The notes beneath the pieces are model-generated. The model searched no databases and was not told the origin of the DNA. It saw nothing but the letters and a program-made list of their open reading frames with translations. Below, piece after piece: positions 40,550-49,153 of a DNA stretch of 64,000 nt. The translations under genes and the position numbers were made by a program. Source of the stretch: Chryseobacterium sp. JJR-5R (lineage in GTDB: Bacteria; Bacteroidota; Bacteroidia; Flavobacteriales; Weeksellaceae); assembly GCF_034047335.1 (NCBI RefSeq), contig NZ_CP139137.1, positions 3,038,001 through 3,102,000 on the forward strand, given 5' to 3'. How positions within the stretch are numbered: position 1 is the first letter of the stretch; the number at the start of each line of letters is the position of its first letter.

Positions 40550-40879
40550 ATGAATACTGAAAATACCAAAGCGCAAATGCGAAAAGGGATTCTGGAATTC
40601 TGTATTTTAAGTCTCATCAATCACCGTGAAATGTATGTTTCTGACCTGATTGATGCACTGAAAAAGGGAAAACTGGATGTAGTGGAAGGAACCCTCTATC
40701 CTCTTTTAACAAGATTAAAAAACGGTGAATTCCTTTCTTACCGATGGGAAGAATCCACCGGAGGCCCGCCAAGAAAATACTATCAGATCACAGAAAAAGG
40801 AAAACTGTTTCTGGATGAACTGCAGAATACCTGGAATGAACTGACTGCTTCAGTCAACCAAATCACTCAAAAAAATTAA
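40550..40879 (+). CDS. PadR-family transcriptional regulator
   Basis: 109 residues, a short PadR. The winged helix covers LEFCILSLINHREMYVSDLI through the recognition helix VVEGTLYPLLTRLKNGEFLS and the wing SYRWEESTGGPPRKYYQITE, and a short C-terminal dimer helix follows. The DNA gap to the next gene is 12 bases, so it is co-transcribed with the PspC protein, an arrangement common in Bacteroidota. It probably represses its own operon and responds to membrane stress; the signal is unknown. Confidence 0.93.
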   Translation: MNTENTKAQMRKGILEFCILSLINHREMYVSDLIDALKKGKLDVVEGTLYPLLTRLKNGEFLSYRWEESTGGPPRKYYQITEKGKLFLDELQNTWNELTASVNQITQKN

Positions 40880-40891
40880 AAAAACAAAGCT

Positions 40892-42616
40892 ATGAACAAA
40901 ACACTCTCAATAGGACTCGCAGGTTTTTCTTTTACGATAGAAGAGCATGCATATATAAAACTCAGCGATTACCTGAATGCCCTGAGAAGCTCACTGGACG
41001 CTTCGGAAGCTGATGAAGTAATGCACGATATAGAAATCAGAATGGTTGAAATCTTCAGGGATACCATGGCAAAACGTGAAGTGATCAATGATGCGGATGT
41101 AGAAGCAGTGATTGCGCAGATCGGGAGCCCTGAAAAAATTGAAGAACAGGAAGAAGCTTACTATTCTGAAAAGAATACCAGAAGAACTTCAACGGCAGGC
41201 AATGAGTATTCTGATAAAAGGCAGCTGTTCCGTGATCCTGAGAGACAAAAAATCGCAGGGGTATGTGCAGGTCTGGCAGCCTATTTCGGAATGGATCTTA
41301 CCGCGATGAGGCTTATCTGGGTTGGGGCATTCTTATTCCTTTGGGTAGCACCGGGATCTTCATTTCTGGTCATCATCCTGTATTTTATCCTTTGGGCCGT
41401 GCTTCCGAAAGCTGAAACGGCATCAGATTTCCTGAAAATGAAGGGCAAGCCCCTGAATTTTGATAATCTTAAGGAAGAATCCAGTAAAATTGTACAGTTT
41501 GCCAATGAAACCACCACAAGGGCAGGGGAAATTTATATTGAGAACAAACCATATATCAATAATGCGGGCAGCGGAGTCTGGAATGTCCTGAAATATATTG
41601 CAGGTGCATTTTTCGCGATCATGGCAGTCAGCAGTATTATCGGTGTGTTTGTCGTGTTCGGGCTGTTCGGGATTGATTCTGATTTCCCGGGAGCCAATGA
41701 AATGAAATTTTATTTTGATGATGACGGGTTGTATAATGTTTTAGCGGCACTTATCATCATCGGATCTTTGATTCCTGCATTAATTTTCAGTCTGTTAAGC
41801 ATTAAAATTTTCTCACCCAAAACAAAGCTGAGAAACATCGGATGGGTTTTAGGGGCGCTGTTCCTTACGATCATCGGCCTCGGAACGTATTTCGGACTGA
41901 GTATCGCAAAGAGAGAGATGATCTTTAAAGGACATAAGGAAGATACGGAAGAAGTAGCTATTAATACCGATTCAGATACTTTATATGTTGACTCGAAGCA
42001 GATCACCATTCCGCAGAACTTTACAGCCTATGATGACAACCTTTATTCTGACAGGGTATCGGTTTACAGAAGAGACTGGATCCATGTAGATGTTACGAGA
42101 AAAGCAAACATCAGGACGCCTTATCTGATCATCAAGAAGGAAGCCAAGGGATATAACCTTCCACTGAACGTAAATGTTCCGGTAGAAGTTGTTAACAACA
42201 GAATCATGCTTCCCAACTTCATCAAATATTCTTACGGGCACAGATTCAGGGATTACAATGTTGATTATGAACTGGTTGTACCGCAAAACACAATTGTTCT
42301 TCCTGTAAAAGACGATGCCATTAATTTTGACGGCGATTTAAATGCAGACGGAATCAATGACAATGAACAGGAAAGGGATGAAGACGGAAACATTAAAATT
42401 GAAAAAAATAAAATTACCGTGAACGGTTCTACCATTGAATACAGTTCGGAAGATGACAATAACGACAGCATCATCATCAACGGCAAAAAAGTACCGAGCA
42501 ACAAAGCTGACAAGGTAATTGATTCAATGAAAAACAGCATCAGAAAGATGAAGGGTGCCAATATAGACTTCAATGTAGACGAGGATAAAAACGAAATTAC
42601 CATAAAGACTAAATAA
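40892..42616 (+). CDS. PspC-domain membrane protein
   Basis: 574 residues. The N-terminal ~100 residues form a soluble helical region (SEADEVMHDIEIRMVEIF). Next comes the PspC domain (about 108-170) with RQKIAGVCAGLAAYFGMDLT and a membrane helix, then three more helices (about 225-345) and a large C-terminal part with many beta strands and a charged, Asp/Asn-rich end. PspC proteins sense or guard the membrane. It follows the PadR gene by 12 bases and is probably its main target. Confidence 0.88.
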   Translation: MNKTLSIGLAGFSFTIEEHAYIKLSDYLNALRSSLDASEADEVMHDIEIRMVEIFRDTMAKREVINDADVEAVIAQIGSPEKIEEQEEAYYSEKNTRRTSTAGNEYSDKRQLFRDPERQKIAGVCAGLAAYFGMDLTAMRLIWVGAFLFLWVAPGSSFLVIILYFILWAVLPKAETASDFLKMKGKPLNFDNLKEESSKIVQFANETTTRAGEIYIENKPYINNAGSGVWNVLKYIAGAFFAIMAVSSIIGVFVVFGLFGIDSDFPGANEMKFYFDDDGLYNVLAALIIIGSLIPALIFSLLSIKIFSPKTKLRNIGWVLGALFLTIIGLGTYFGLSIAKREMIFKGHKEDTEEVAINTDSDTLYVDSKQITIPQNFTAYDDNLYSDRVSVYRRDWIHVDVTRKANIRTPYLIIKKEAKGYNLPLNVNVPVEVVNNRIMLPNFIKYSYGHRFRDYNVDYELVVPQNTIVLPVKDDAINFDGDLNADGINDNEQERDEDGNIKIEKNKITVNGSTIEYSSEDDNNDSIIINGKKVPSNKADKVIDSMKNSIRKMKGANIDFNVDEDKNEITIKTK

Positions 42617-42716
42617 CTCACTGGAGAGAGTGGCAAAAGGTGTGGAGGGATAACCCAACCGTTTGAAATTCATACCCTTCTTCTCTCAAAATAAATTAAA
42701 AAAAACTCATATTTAA

Positions 42717-42747
42717 TTGAGTATGTAAATAAAAATCTATACATTTG
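42717..42747 (+). promoter_or_regulatory. Promoter of the 20-residue peptide gene
   Basis: TTG (42717-42719), a 20-base spacer and TACATTTG (42740-42747) match both promoter boxes of the Bacteroidota consensus. Confidence 0.7.
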
Positions 42748-42790
42748 TATAGAAAAAATAACCTAGGACACTTAAAAATATTAAATAATC

Positions 42791-42853
42791 ATGGTACAGT
42801 TAGCATTAGAAATTGTAATCAAAATCGCAGATTTAATCAGCGGTTTATTTTAA
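42791..42853 (+). CDS. 20-residue amphipathic peptide
   Basis: ATG 42791 opens a 20-codon frame, MVQLALEIVIKIADLISGLF, ended by TAA. It is too short for normal gene calling, but sits between a well-formed promoter (42717-42747) and a perfect 10-bp terminator (42881-42909), so it forms its own tiny transcription unit. Polar residues Q3, E7, K11, D14 and S17/G18 fall on one face at 3-4-residue steps and the rest is hydrophobic: a classic amphipathic helix, similar in style to staphylococcal phenol-soluble modulins or type I toxin peptides. The transcript could instead act as an RNA. I know no named family for it. Confidence 0.6.
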   Translation: MVQLALEIVIKIADLISGLF

Positions 42854-42870
42854 GAGCAATAATATTTCAA

Positions 42871-42878
42871 TATATTTG
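42871..42878 (+). promoter_or_regulatory. -7 promoter box before the acyltransferase gene
   Basis: TATATTTG is an exact match but has no -33 partner. If used, its transcript would begin inside the following terminator hairpin. Confidence 0.35.
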
Positions 42879-42880
42879 TA

Positions 42881-42909
42881 AAGTATAACCACTTTGGTTA
42901 TACTTTTTT
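42881..42909 (+). terminator. Terminator of the peptide gene
   Basis: AAGTATAACC pairs perfectly with GGTTATACTT around a 5-base loop, followed by a T run, 27 bases after the peptide stop codon. Confidence 0.85.
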
Positions 42910-42926
42910 GTTTTAATCCAAACGAT

Positions 42927-43523
42927 ATGAAAAAGCTGCTGGGCAAGCTAATACTGAAATTAATGGGCTGGGAAGTGGTCTTACAGGGTGACGTAAACAG
43001 CCTGAACCGATGCATTCTGGTGGTAGCCCCTCATACCCATAATATGGAATATATTCTGGGCAACCTGGCCTACTGGTCTTTAAACAAACCCCTTAAAATC
43101 ATTATCAAGGATGCCCACACCAAGGCATGGTACGGAAGTGCCGTAAGAGGTCTGGGCGGAATCGGTATCGACAGGAGCCAGAAAAACGACCTGGTAAATT
43201 TTGTAGCCCAACAATTTGCCAAAGATGATTTCAGCCTGGTAATCACACCCGAAGGAACACGCAGCTGGGTCCCGAAATGGAGAAAAGGATTTTACCACAT
43301 GGCACTGGCCGCAAAAGTCCCGATTGTTCTGGCAGCCGGGGATTTTAAAAGGAACAGGGTGTATCTGGGATATACCATTCCTTATGAAAGAATTGCTTCG
43401 GTACCGTTCACGGAAATCATGCAGGAAATCCAGGATTATTATATCAAAAATGATATTGTCCCGAAAATACCGGAAAACTGGAACCCTAATATCATGGGGA
43501 ACGAAACGGAGGCACGGGGTTGA
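42927..43523 (+). CDS. PlsC-like acyltransferase
   Basis: 198 residues. APHTHNMEYILG stands at the place of the HX4D motif of glycerolipid acyltransferases, with Glu in place of Asp, and TPEGTRSWVPKWRKGFYHMA is the phosphate-binding EGTRS block. It likely acylates a lysophospholipid or glycolipid at the inner membrane. The start is ATG 42927 (MKKLLGKL); an in-frame extension upstream runs through the terminator hairpin. The following thioesterase gene starts 70 bases later. Confidence 0.85.
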   Translation: MKKLLGKLILKLMGWEVVLQGDVNSLNRCILVVAPHTHNMEYILGNLAYWSLNKPLKIIIKDAHTKAWYGSAVRGLGGIGIDRSQKNDLVNFVAQQFAKDDFSLVITPEGTRSWVPKWRKGFYHMALAAKVPIVLAAGDFKRNRVYLGYTIPYERIASVPFTEIMQEIQDYYIKNDIVPKIPENWNPNIMGNETEARG

Positions 43524-43593
43524 AATTCAGGTTGACAGGGCTGCGTACGCCTGCTTATTATTATTTACCAATTGCTATTTATCACTTATAAAA

Positions 43594-44019
43594 ATGACAG
43601 GAACCAAAGAGGAAATACTGGCTTTCATCAACAGCTGGGGCGAAGAGACCTTTGCCAAAACACTGGATATACAGTTTACAGATATTGATCTGGAGCATGA
43701 AACATTAACGGCTACCATGCCCGTTTTACCGAGAATCCATCAGCCTTTCGGGATTATGCACGGCGGCGCAAGCTGTGTTCTGGCTGAAACCATGGGATCC
43801 AGCCTGTCCAATATCTTTATTGACGGCGAGAAGTATTACGGCGTAGGCACCAACATCAATACAAACCACCTGAGAAGCAAAAAGAGCGGAATGGTAACCG
43901 CCGTTGCCAGATTCATCAGGAAAGGGAGAAGCATGCATGTTTCTGAAATAGAAATCCGTGACGAGAAAGACCAGCTGATCAGCCACACCACGATGACGAA
44001 TACAATTATCAACAAATAA
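43594..44019 (+). CDS. PaaI-family hotdog thioesterase (MenI-like)
   Basis: 141 residues. RIHQPFGIMHGGASCVLAET carries the HGG...E active-site motif, and GVGTNINTNHLRSKKSGMV follows as in PaaI/YbgC-type hotdog enzymes. In Bacteroidota such a gene often precedes the isochorismate synthase gene and is a good candidate for DHNA-CoA thioesterase of menaquinone synthesis. Here menF lies 3.2 kb downstream, with three unrelated genes between. ATG 43594 is the family-like start. A terminator follows at once. Confidence 0.85.
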   Translation: MTGTKEEILAFINSWGEETFAKTLDIQFTDIDLEHETLTATMPVLPRIHQPFGIMHGGASCVLAETMGSSLSNIFIDGEKYYGVGTNINTNHLRSKKSGMVTAVARFIRKGRSMHVSEIEIRDEKDQLISHTTMTNTIINK

Positions 44020-44038
44020 TATCCATTAAAAAATACGG

Positions 44039-44064
44039 GCTCAAAAAAAATTTGAGCTTTTTTT
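44039..44064 (+). terminator. Intrinsic terminator
   Basis: GCTCAAA pairs with TTTGAGC around a 5-base A loop, then seven T. It ends the acyltransferase/thioesterase unit and isolates the next three genes. Confidence 0.88.
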
Positions 44065-44118
44065 GTATTTAAGCTGCAACCTTTTATTTTTTCTGCATCT
44101 TATAATAAAATAATCACC

Positions 44119-45168
44119 ATGAAAACTCTTATTTTGTCTCTCTTATTATTGCTGATATCAGCAGTTTCCTGTAAAACAGACGATTCCGACATTTCAGACA
44201 AGATCGCTGCTTATGATGTTTATGTAGGTGGTGTAGATGAATTCCATGCCTGTTATTGGAAAAATGGTCATAAGGTTTTACTTCCGGGAGGAGAAAACCT
44301 GCAGGGAACTTATATTGCAGTTGATAATGGGAATGTGTACATGATAGCCAATAATATTGAATCGCTGGGCGGTAACCATACTGTTGCGGCGTGGTATTTC
44401 TGGAAAAACGGAGTAAAACATAATGTAGCAGATTACCTGGGCGTGCCTCAAAATACAATAACACAACCTAACAATATCGTTATCCATAATAACATGACTG
44501 TTAGAAATGGCGATATTTACTTTAATGGAATCATAAAAAACCCTGTTCCTACATCCGCGTCTGATCAATATCTTTTTTGCTCCTGGAAAAATGGGGTTAA
44601 GACTGTTTTAGAAACTAATGAAAATCCAACGGGCTTGGGCTTAGGCAGCTATGGATTTTTTAATAATGATATCTATATCTCAAAACGTTATTTTGGGACA
44701 CCGGGTAACCTGACAAATTGGGAGGTTGGGTTTTATAAAAATAACAGTTACCATTTTCTTGCAAATAATCTTTTACCCCGCAAATTCATCTCAGACAATT
44801 CAGTACTTTATCTGTCGCTGATTGATATAAATAAAAATTTTTATCTAAAAAATGTCATTACCAATTCCAATGTGACGATTCCTGCAAATATATCCCAAAG
44901 TGGCATTACAGATTTTTCACTGGATGGCTCAGATAAATATTATATCGGAAATAATTTTTATTATTTAAATAATAATTTATTCACCATAAATGATCCGGAT
45001 GGATTTAATTCAATAAGACACTTTTTAGCAAAAGATCAGAATATATACATGACGAGAACCAAAAACTCTATGGTTAAGTTTTACATAAATAATGTAGAGA
45101 TTATGAGCCTTCCCGATACAGCAAGAGGTTGTTTTAACTCTATTTTTGTCGTTCCCAACTCATTATAA
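44119..45168 (+). CDS. Lipoprotein with repeated WKNG motifs
   Basis: 349 residues. The signal peptide ends in the lipobox VSC (SAVSC), and the mature protein repeats blocks like YVGG...CYWKNGHKVLL, AWYFWKNGVKHN, FCSWKNGVKTVL and VGFYKNNSYHFL, each about 45-60 residues apart. This is the pattern of a beta-propeller made of similar blades. The gene is A/T-rich compared with its neighbours. Its stop overlaps the start of the sigma-factor gene by one base, so it belongs to that cassette and may be its outer-membrane sensor or target. Function not known. Confidence 0.75.
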   Translation: MKTLILSLLLLLISAVSCKTDDSDISDKIAAYDVYVGGVDEFHACYWKNGHKVLLPGGENLQGTYIAVDNGNVYMIANNIESLGGNHTVAAWYFWKNGVKHNVADYLGVPQNTITQPNNIVIHNNMTVRNGDIYFNGIIKNPVPTSASDQYLFCSWKNGVKTVLETNENPTGLGLGSYGFFNNDIYISKRYFGTPGNLTNWEVGFYKNNSYHFLANNLLPRKFISDNSVLYLSLIDINKNFYLKNVITNSNVTIPANISQSGITDFSLDGSDKYYIGNNFYYLNNNLFTINDPDGFNSIRHFLAKDQNIYMTRTKNSMVKFYINNVEIMSLPDTARGCFNSIFVVPNSL

Positions 45169-46289
45169 TGCAGCAAAACAGCAACTTAAACTGGCAAAAA
45201 GTATACAGCAATTATTCCCCGAAACTATTGGGGATCTGCCGCAGGTATATACCGGATATTTACACAGCGGAAGACATTGTGCAGGACAGTTTCATTACTG
45301 CCATACAGAAAGACCATCAGCTGAATGATGAGAAAGCACTCTTTGCCTGGCTGAAAAAAATTGTGGTGAATAACGCTTTACAGCACATCCGTAAACAGAG
45401 CAGAGAAACGTTTGTAACTACCGAACCCTCAGAAATCCCAGATATCCCTTCAGAAATGGAACATCATTTTCCGGAAGAAAAAAATGCCTTCATTTACGAT
45501 TTTACCAATGAAGAACTGCTGTCTTCCATAGACCATCTTCCTTCCCATCATAAATCGGTTTTCAATCTGTTTTTTATTGAGAACTATTCCCATACGGAAA
45601 TTTCTGATGTACTGGGAATTACGGTAAATACGTCTAAATCGCATCTTCTCAGGGCTAAAAAATCGGTCCAGAATTATTTGCTGAACCACATTGTCAGGGC
45701 TGATACCCCGAAAAAGAAAACGGCGCAGCTGCTGGTGATTTTCGGACTTGGCGGACTGCTCTGGGCACAGACCTTTCAAAGCAAATTTTCAGATTTCACG
45801 GTTCAGCCTTCCAGGACCCTGCAGATTCCCCCGGATATCAAAATATCTCCTCCTTCATTTTCCTTATCAAACCCGGCATGGAAAAAGAAGACCTTTATAG
45901 GAGGAACTGCCCTGGTGATTATCATTAGTTCGGTTTTTTTATCAAATCCCGGTAATGCTTTTTTCACAAGAAATCATTCAGCGGATTCTTTAAAGTTATA
46001 TCAGGAAAAACAGCCTGAATCCAATTCCAGTTCATCTTTCGAAGACGGAAAAAGCAAAGGCCTGATCCCAGCAGACCAGATGAAAGATGAAAGCCTACAT
46101 CACGGCAGTTTTGCAGAAGATCCACAAACAGACATGTTAAAAACCACTACTGCTACAGTACAAAAAGATATTGAGTCCGGAAAGAACCCCGGAAAAACAA
46201 TCCTGAAAGACTCCGTAAAAGAAACACCGGAAAAAGTAATTGTGGTAAAGAAGATCATTAAAAGAGATACCGTCTTTATAGAAAGATAA
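45168..46289 (+). CDS. ECF-type sigma factor with membrane-anchored C-terminal extension
   Basis: 373 residues. Sigma region 2 (residues ~20-80, with YTAEDIVQDSFITAI) and region 4 (~120-166, helix-turn-helix YSHTEISDVLGITVNTSKSH) form a complete ECF sigma factor. A normal one would end near residue 180; this one goes on for nearly 200 residues with a hydrophobic stretch at 184-204, a clear membrane helix at 242-259 and a Ser/Lys-rich tail ending KKIIKRDTVFIER. The extension may work as a built-in anti-sigma or anchor. Its start overlaps the lipoprotein stop and its stop directly abuts the barrel gene. Confidence 0.85.
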   Translation: MQQNSNLNWQKVYSNYSPKLLGICRRYIPDIYTAEDIVQDSFITAIQKDHQLNDEKALFAWLKKIVVNNALQHIRKQSRETFVTTEPSEIPDIPSEMEHHFPEEKNAFIYDFTNEELLSSIDHLPSHHKSVFNLFFIENYSHTEISDVLGITVNTSKSHLLRAKKSVQNYLLNHIVRADTPKKKTAQLLVIFGLGGLLWAQTFQSKFSDFTVQPSRTLQIPPDIKISPPSFSLSNPAWKKKTFIGGTALVIIISSVFLSNPGNAFFTRNHSADSLKLYQEKQPESNSSSSFEDGKSKGLIPADQMKDESLHHGSFAEDPQTDMLKTTTATVQKDIESGKNPGKTILKDSVKETPEKVIVVKKIIKRDTVFIER

Positions 46290-47198
46290 ATGCGCCTGAA
46301 CATGTTTTCAAGAAAAATAATACTCTTTTTAGCTTTTGTCACCATAAGTTTATCCTATGCACAGAAAAGAAAAAAAGTGGACACGGTATATGTGTATGAA
46401 AATATTACCGTTTATGATACGGTATACCTTATTAAACCTGTGAAATTCAGACACAATGAAGTTATTCTTCCGGACATGGAGATCCGGGAGAAATTTTTTG
46501 TCCGGAATATCTATAAGGAGGAAATAGATAAACAGCGGGCTGAAAACAGAATCAGCAGACAGAAACGTCCACTTTTTGAATATGGTATAGAAGGCGGAAT
46601 GGGATTGAAAAACAGCACCTGGGCACAGGAACTTTCATCGGACCGTCAGCAGTTTGGCGGGCATTTCGGAGTTTGGGTTTCAAAGACTGTTTTTACGCCT
46701 CAGTTATCCGTCATGCTTTCCGCCAGTCTCTACCGCTGGAATTCTACGCTTGATCTTGATTCCAATAAAGAGGATACTTACCTGAACGGATTTTATTTTA
46801 CGAAAGACAGTCAGCCACTGTTATTCCAGCGGTTCAATAATAAACATTTTGAATACGCACTTCAGATTAAACTGCTGTATGAATGGAAAAATTTCCGTCC
46901 GTTTGCCGGACTTGCGGTCAACAGAAACAGGTATACCCTGCAGTTTCTGACACCTGAAAATATGATGCTGAATAAACCGGAGGATTTCAAAAGCCACCGT
47001 GCCAATCTCGGGTTTTCTTTAGGCACCCAATACAGGCTTTACAGACGTATCCTTCTCTCTTTGGAATACCAGCAGCATACCCTGAAAAATCTTTCCTTAA
47101 AAAACAGCAGTTTTGATTTTGACGTTTTTAAGACTAATAATACCTTTGCAGAAAGAAAAATCAGTTTCGGGATTTCCTATATGATTTCCAGGCCCTGA
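46290..47198 (+). CDS. Outer-membrane beta-barrel protein
   Basis: 302 residues. A signal peptide (cut after SYAQ) leads to a short periplasmic-type stretch, KKVDTVYVYENITVYDTVYL, then a barrel domain of alternating strands (FEYGIEGGMGLKNSTW to the last strand KISFGISYMISRP). The DTV-containing segment echoes the C-terminal end of the sigma factor, RDTVFIER, and may mark a shared binding element. The gene begins on the base after the sigma-factor stop. With the lipoprotein it seems to form a three-gene surface-signalling cassette. An alternative start is M5. Confidence 0.75.
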   Translation: MRLNMFSRKIILFLAFVTISLSYAQKRKKVDTVYVYENITVYDTVYLIKPVKFRHNEVILPDMEIREKFFVRNIYKEEIDKQRAENRISRQKRPLFEYGIEGGMGLKNSTWAQELSSDRQQFGGHFGVWVSKTVFTPQLSVMLSASLYRWNSTLDLDSNKEDTYLNGFYFTKDSQPLLFQRFNNKHFEYALQIKLLYEWKNFRPFAGLAVNRNRYTLQFLTPENMMLNKPEDFKSHRANLGFSLGTQYRLYRRILLSLEYQQHTLKNLSLKNSSFDFDVFKTNNTFAERKISFGISYMISRP

Positions 47199-47222
47199 TT
47201 TGTATAACCTATTTATTTCCGC

Positions 47223-48191
47223 ATGATTTATTTCAAATTCCCATTCGATGAAAAACTGTATTCCACAGATGAAAGCTCACAGGACAGCCAGATAAGTTTC
47301 TACTCTTTCGATGGCCTTCATCAGATTAAATGTCAGGGGAAAATTACTGAAATAAGTCCTGAAGCTTTTGACAATGCTGCCATCAGCAGCGAACTTCTGT
47401 CAAAAGACAATAACGGTTACACCGCGGAAACAAAAGAAGAATATATACAGAATTTACACAAGGTCATTGATATCATCAAAGACCATAAATTACCCAAAAT
47501 GGTGTATTCAAGAAGGAAGATATTCGTGGATTTTAATGAATTGAATGTAAAAGAAAGCTTCAAAAACCTGTGCAGATCTTATCCCAATGCCTTCAGGTAC
47601 CTTTTAATCAACGGTGATAATTCATGGATGGGTGCCTTTTCTGAAGTCCTTGGAAAGTTTAATAAACATACCTGTGATTTTAAAACAATGAGCCTTGCAG
47701 GTACGCTTCCGGTTTCGGAAGACTGGTCGGAAAAAGAAATTGAAGAGCAGAAACCGGTAACAGACTATATCAGGGATATTTTAAGCCGACATTCTGAAAG
47801 ACCAGAAGAATCTGCTACCCATGACCACATTTCAGGGGGCATCAAGCATCTGAGGACAGACTTCAAGGTAAAAATAAAAGAAGAAGACCTGGATTCTATT
47901 ATTCAGGAACTGCACCCTACCCCTGCCGTATGCGGTATCCCGAAAGTATTCTGTAAGGAACATATTCAGAAGCTGGAAAAATTTCCACGGGAACTGTATG
48001 CAGGCTATATTAAAATCGAAACCGAAGAAACCGTGCAGTATTTTGTTAACCTGCGCTGTTCCAAATTGTACCGCAATTCCGTTCATGTATTTGTGGGCGG
48101 CGGCATTACAGTTCAAAGCAGCCCGGAAAAAGAATGGGTTGAAACAGAGCTTAAATCCGAAGCGGTTCTGAAAAATTTAGCGGTTTCCTGA
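47223..48191 (+). CDS. menF: Isochorismate synthase (chorismate-binding)
   Basis: 322 residues, the short Bacteroidota form. It turns chorismate into isochorismate, the first step of menaquinone synthesis. MSLAGTLPV, SGGIKHLRTDF, the active-site LHPTPAVCGIPK and the C-terminal LYAGYI...VGGGITVQSSPEKEW match the chorismate-binding domain in order. The usual thioesterase neighbour lies 3.2 kb upstream. A pathway role as isochorismate synthase rather than anthranilate or salicylate synthase is inferred from the short form and the menI-like gene. Confidence 0.9.
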   Translation: MIYFKFPFDEKLYSTDESSQDSQISFYSFDGLHQIKCQGKITEISPEAFDNAAISSELLSKDNNGYTAETKEEYIQNLHKVIDIIKDHKLPKMVYSRRKIFVDFNELNVKESFKNLCRSYPNAFRYLLINGDNSWMGAFSEVLGKFNKHTCDFKTMSLAGTLPVSEDWSEKEIEEQKPVTDYIRDILSRHSERPEESATHDHISGGIKHLRTDFKVKIKEEDLDSIIQELHPTPAVCGIPKVFCKEHIQKLEKFPRELYAGYIKIETEETVQYFVNLRCSKLYRNSVHVFVGGGITVQSSPEKEWVETELKSEAVLKNLAVS

Positions 48192-48250
48192 TAAATCGGT
48201 CAGACACTTTTAACGTAAATGTTCTGCCAGCAAATCATGTTTGAAGCACT

Positions 48251-48277
48251 AAAAAACCTCCTTCGCATGGAAAGAGG
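48251..48277 (-). terminator. Intrinsic terminator of the MarC unit
   Basis: On the minus strand CCTCTTTC pairs with GAAGGAGG (one G-U) and is followed by six T. It lies 27 bases after the stop of the 65-residue gene. Confidence 0.75.
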
Positions 48278-48303
48278 CTGTAATAAATTTATGAGATTTA
48301 AAA

Positions 48304-48501
48304 TTATTTCTTTACACCGATCTTACTCCATGTATTCATAATAAAAAGTAAAATAAGGCCGATAACCGCGCAGGCGATTGAAAACACAAACTTCAGGTTC
48401 TCTTCTTCCGCCAAAATATCAGTCTGCCAGTCGATAGCATAAAGATTGATGGCGATAAAAACGATAAACACTACTAAAAATACTTTATAAAACTTCTGCA
48501 T
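48304..48501 (-). CDS. Small two-helix membrane protein
   Basis: 65 residues: a hydrophobic N-terminal helix (VFLVVFIVFIAINLYAI, about 7-23), a polar loop with an acidic stretch (DILAEEENLK), a second helix (about 37-56) and a basic end KIGVKK. No family is recognised. It starts 5 bases after the marC stop and is therefore probably co-transcribed with it. Confidence 0.7.
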   Translation of the reverse strand: MQKFYKVFLVVFIVFIAINLYAIDWQTDILAEEENLKFVFSIACAVIGLILLFIMNTWSKIGVKK

Positions 48502-48506
48502 CTTGT

Positions 48507-49109
48507 TTAAAAATTAATATAAGTCTGCACCAGCTGGGCAAAATTTGCGGTAAATAATTTAATGGAAATCGCTAACAGGATAATCCCGAAAACTTTCTGA
48601 AGGATAGCCAGTGTGGCCTCGCCCATTTTCCTTTCCAGCCACTTTGCTGATTTCAGCACCAAATATACGAAAATTGTATTGAGGATAATCCCAAAAATGA
48701 TATTTATATCATGAAATTCAGCCCTTAGTGACAGCGTTGTGGTCAGTGTACCTGCCCCGGCAACCAGCGGGAATGCAATAGGTACAATAGACGCAGCCTT
48801 AACTTCAGTGGTTTTATGGATTTCTATACCCAGGATCATTTCAAGTGCAATCACAAAAATGACAAATGCCCCGGCTATGGCAAAGGAATTGACATCCACT
48901 CCGATCAGTTTCAGGATTTTATTTCCCACAAACAGAAAAACGATCATGATCAGGCCGGCCGTAATCGAAGCCCTGCCGGCCTCGATCTGCCCGAATTTCT
49001 GCTGTAACGTTACTACAATAGGAACAGAACCGATGATGTCAATCACCGCAAAAAGTACCATAAAACAGGTAACAATTTCCTTAATGGAAAAATCATTAAA
49101 TACTTCCAT
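48507..49109 (-). CDS. MarC-family integral membrane protein
   Basis: 200 residues and six membrane helices. FMVLFAVIDIIGSVPIVVTL at the N-terminus and IVPIAFPLVAGAGTLTTTLS in the middle are the MarC/NAAT signatures (FxxxDPxGxxP and AxPLxxGPG equivalents). Members are called multiple-antibiotic-resistance-related, but a clear function is lacking. The promoter box TATTTTTG at 49132-49139 gives it a transcript separate from the Bat operon just upstream. Confidence 0.92.
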   Translation of the reverse strand: MEVFNDFSIKEIVTCFMVLFAVIDIIGSVPIVVTLQQKFGQIEAGRASITAGLIMIVFLFVGNKILKLIGVDVNSFAIAGAFVIFVIALEMILGIEIHKTTEVKAASIVPIAFPLVAGAGTLTTTLSLRAEFHDINIIFGIILNTIFVYLVLKSAKWLERKMGEATLAILQKVFGIILLAISIKLFTANFAQLVQTYINF

Positions 49110-49131
49110 GTATTCTTAATTAATAATTTCG

Positions 49132-49139
49132 CAAAAATA
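49132..49139 (-). promoter_or_regulatory. -7 promoter box of marC
   Basis: TATTTTTG on the minus strand, 22 bases before the marC start and just after the BatD gene. Confidence 0.5.
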
Positions 49140-49153
49140 TGAAATTAAACTGA

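Noticed and set aside
47785..47850. In-frame insertion of a repeat-derived peptide (RHSERPEESATH) in menF
   Set aside because: The segment resembles the translation of common Bacteroidota repeats, but the region has the normal length and flows into the conserved SGGIKHLRTDF, so substitution drift explains it as well.
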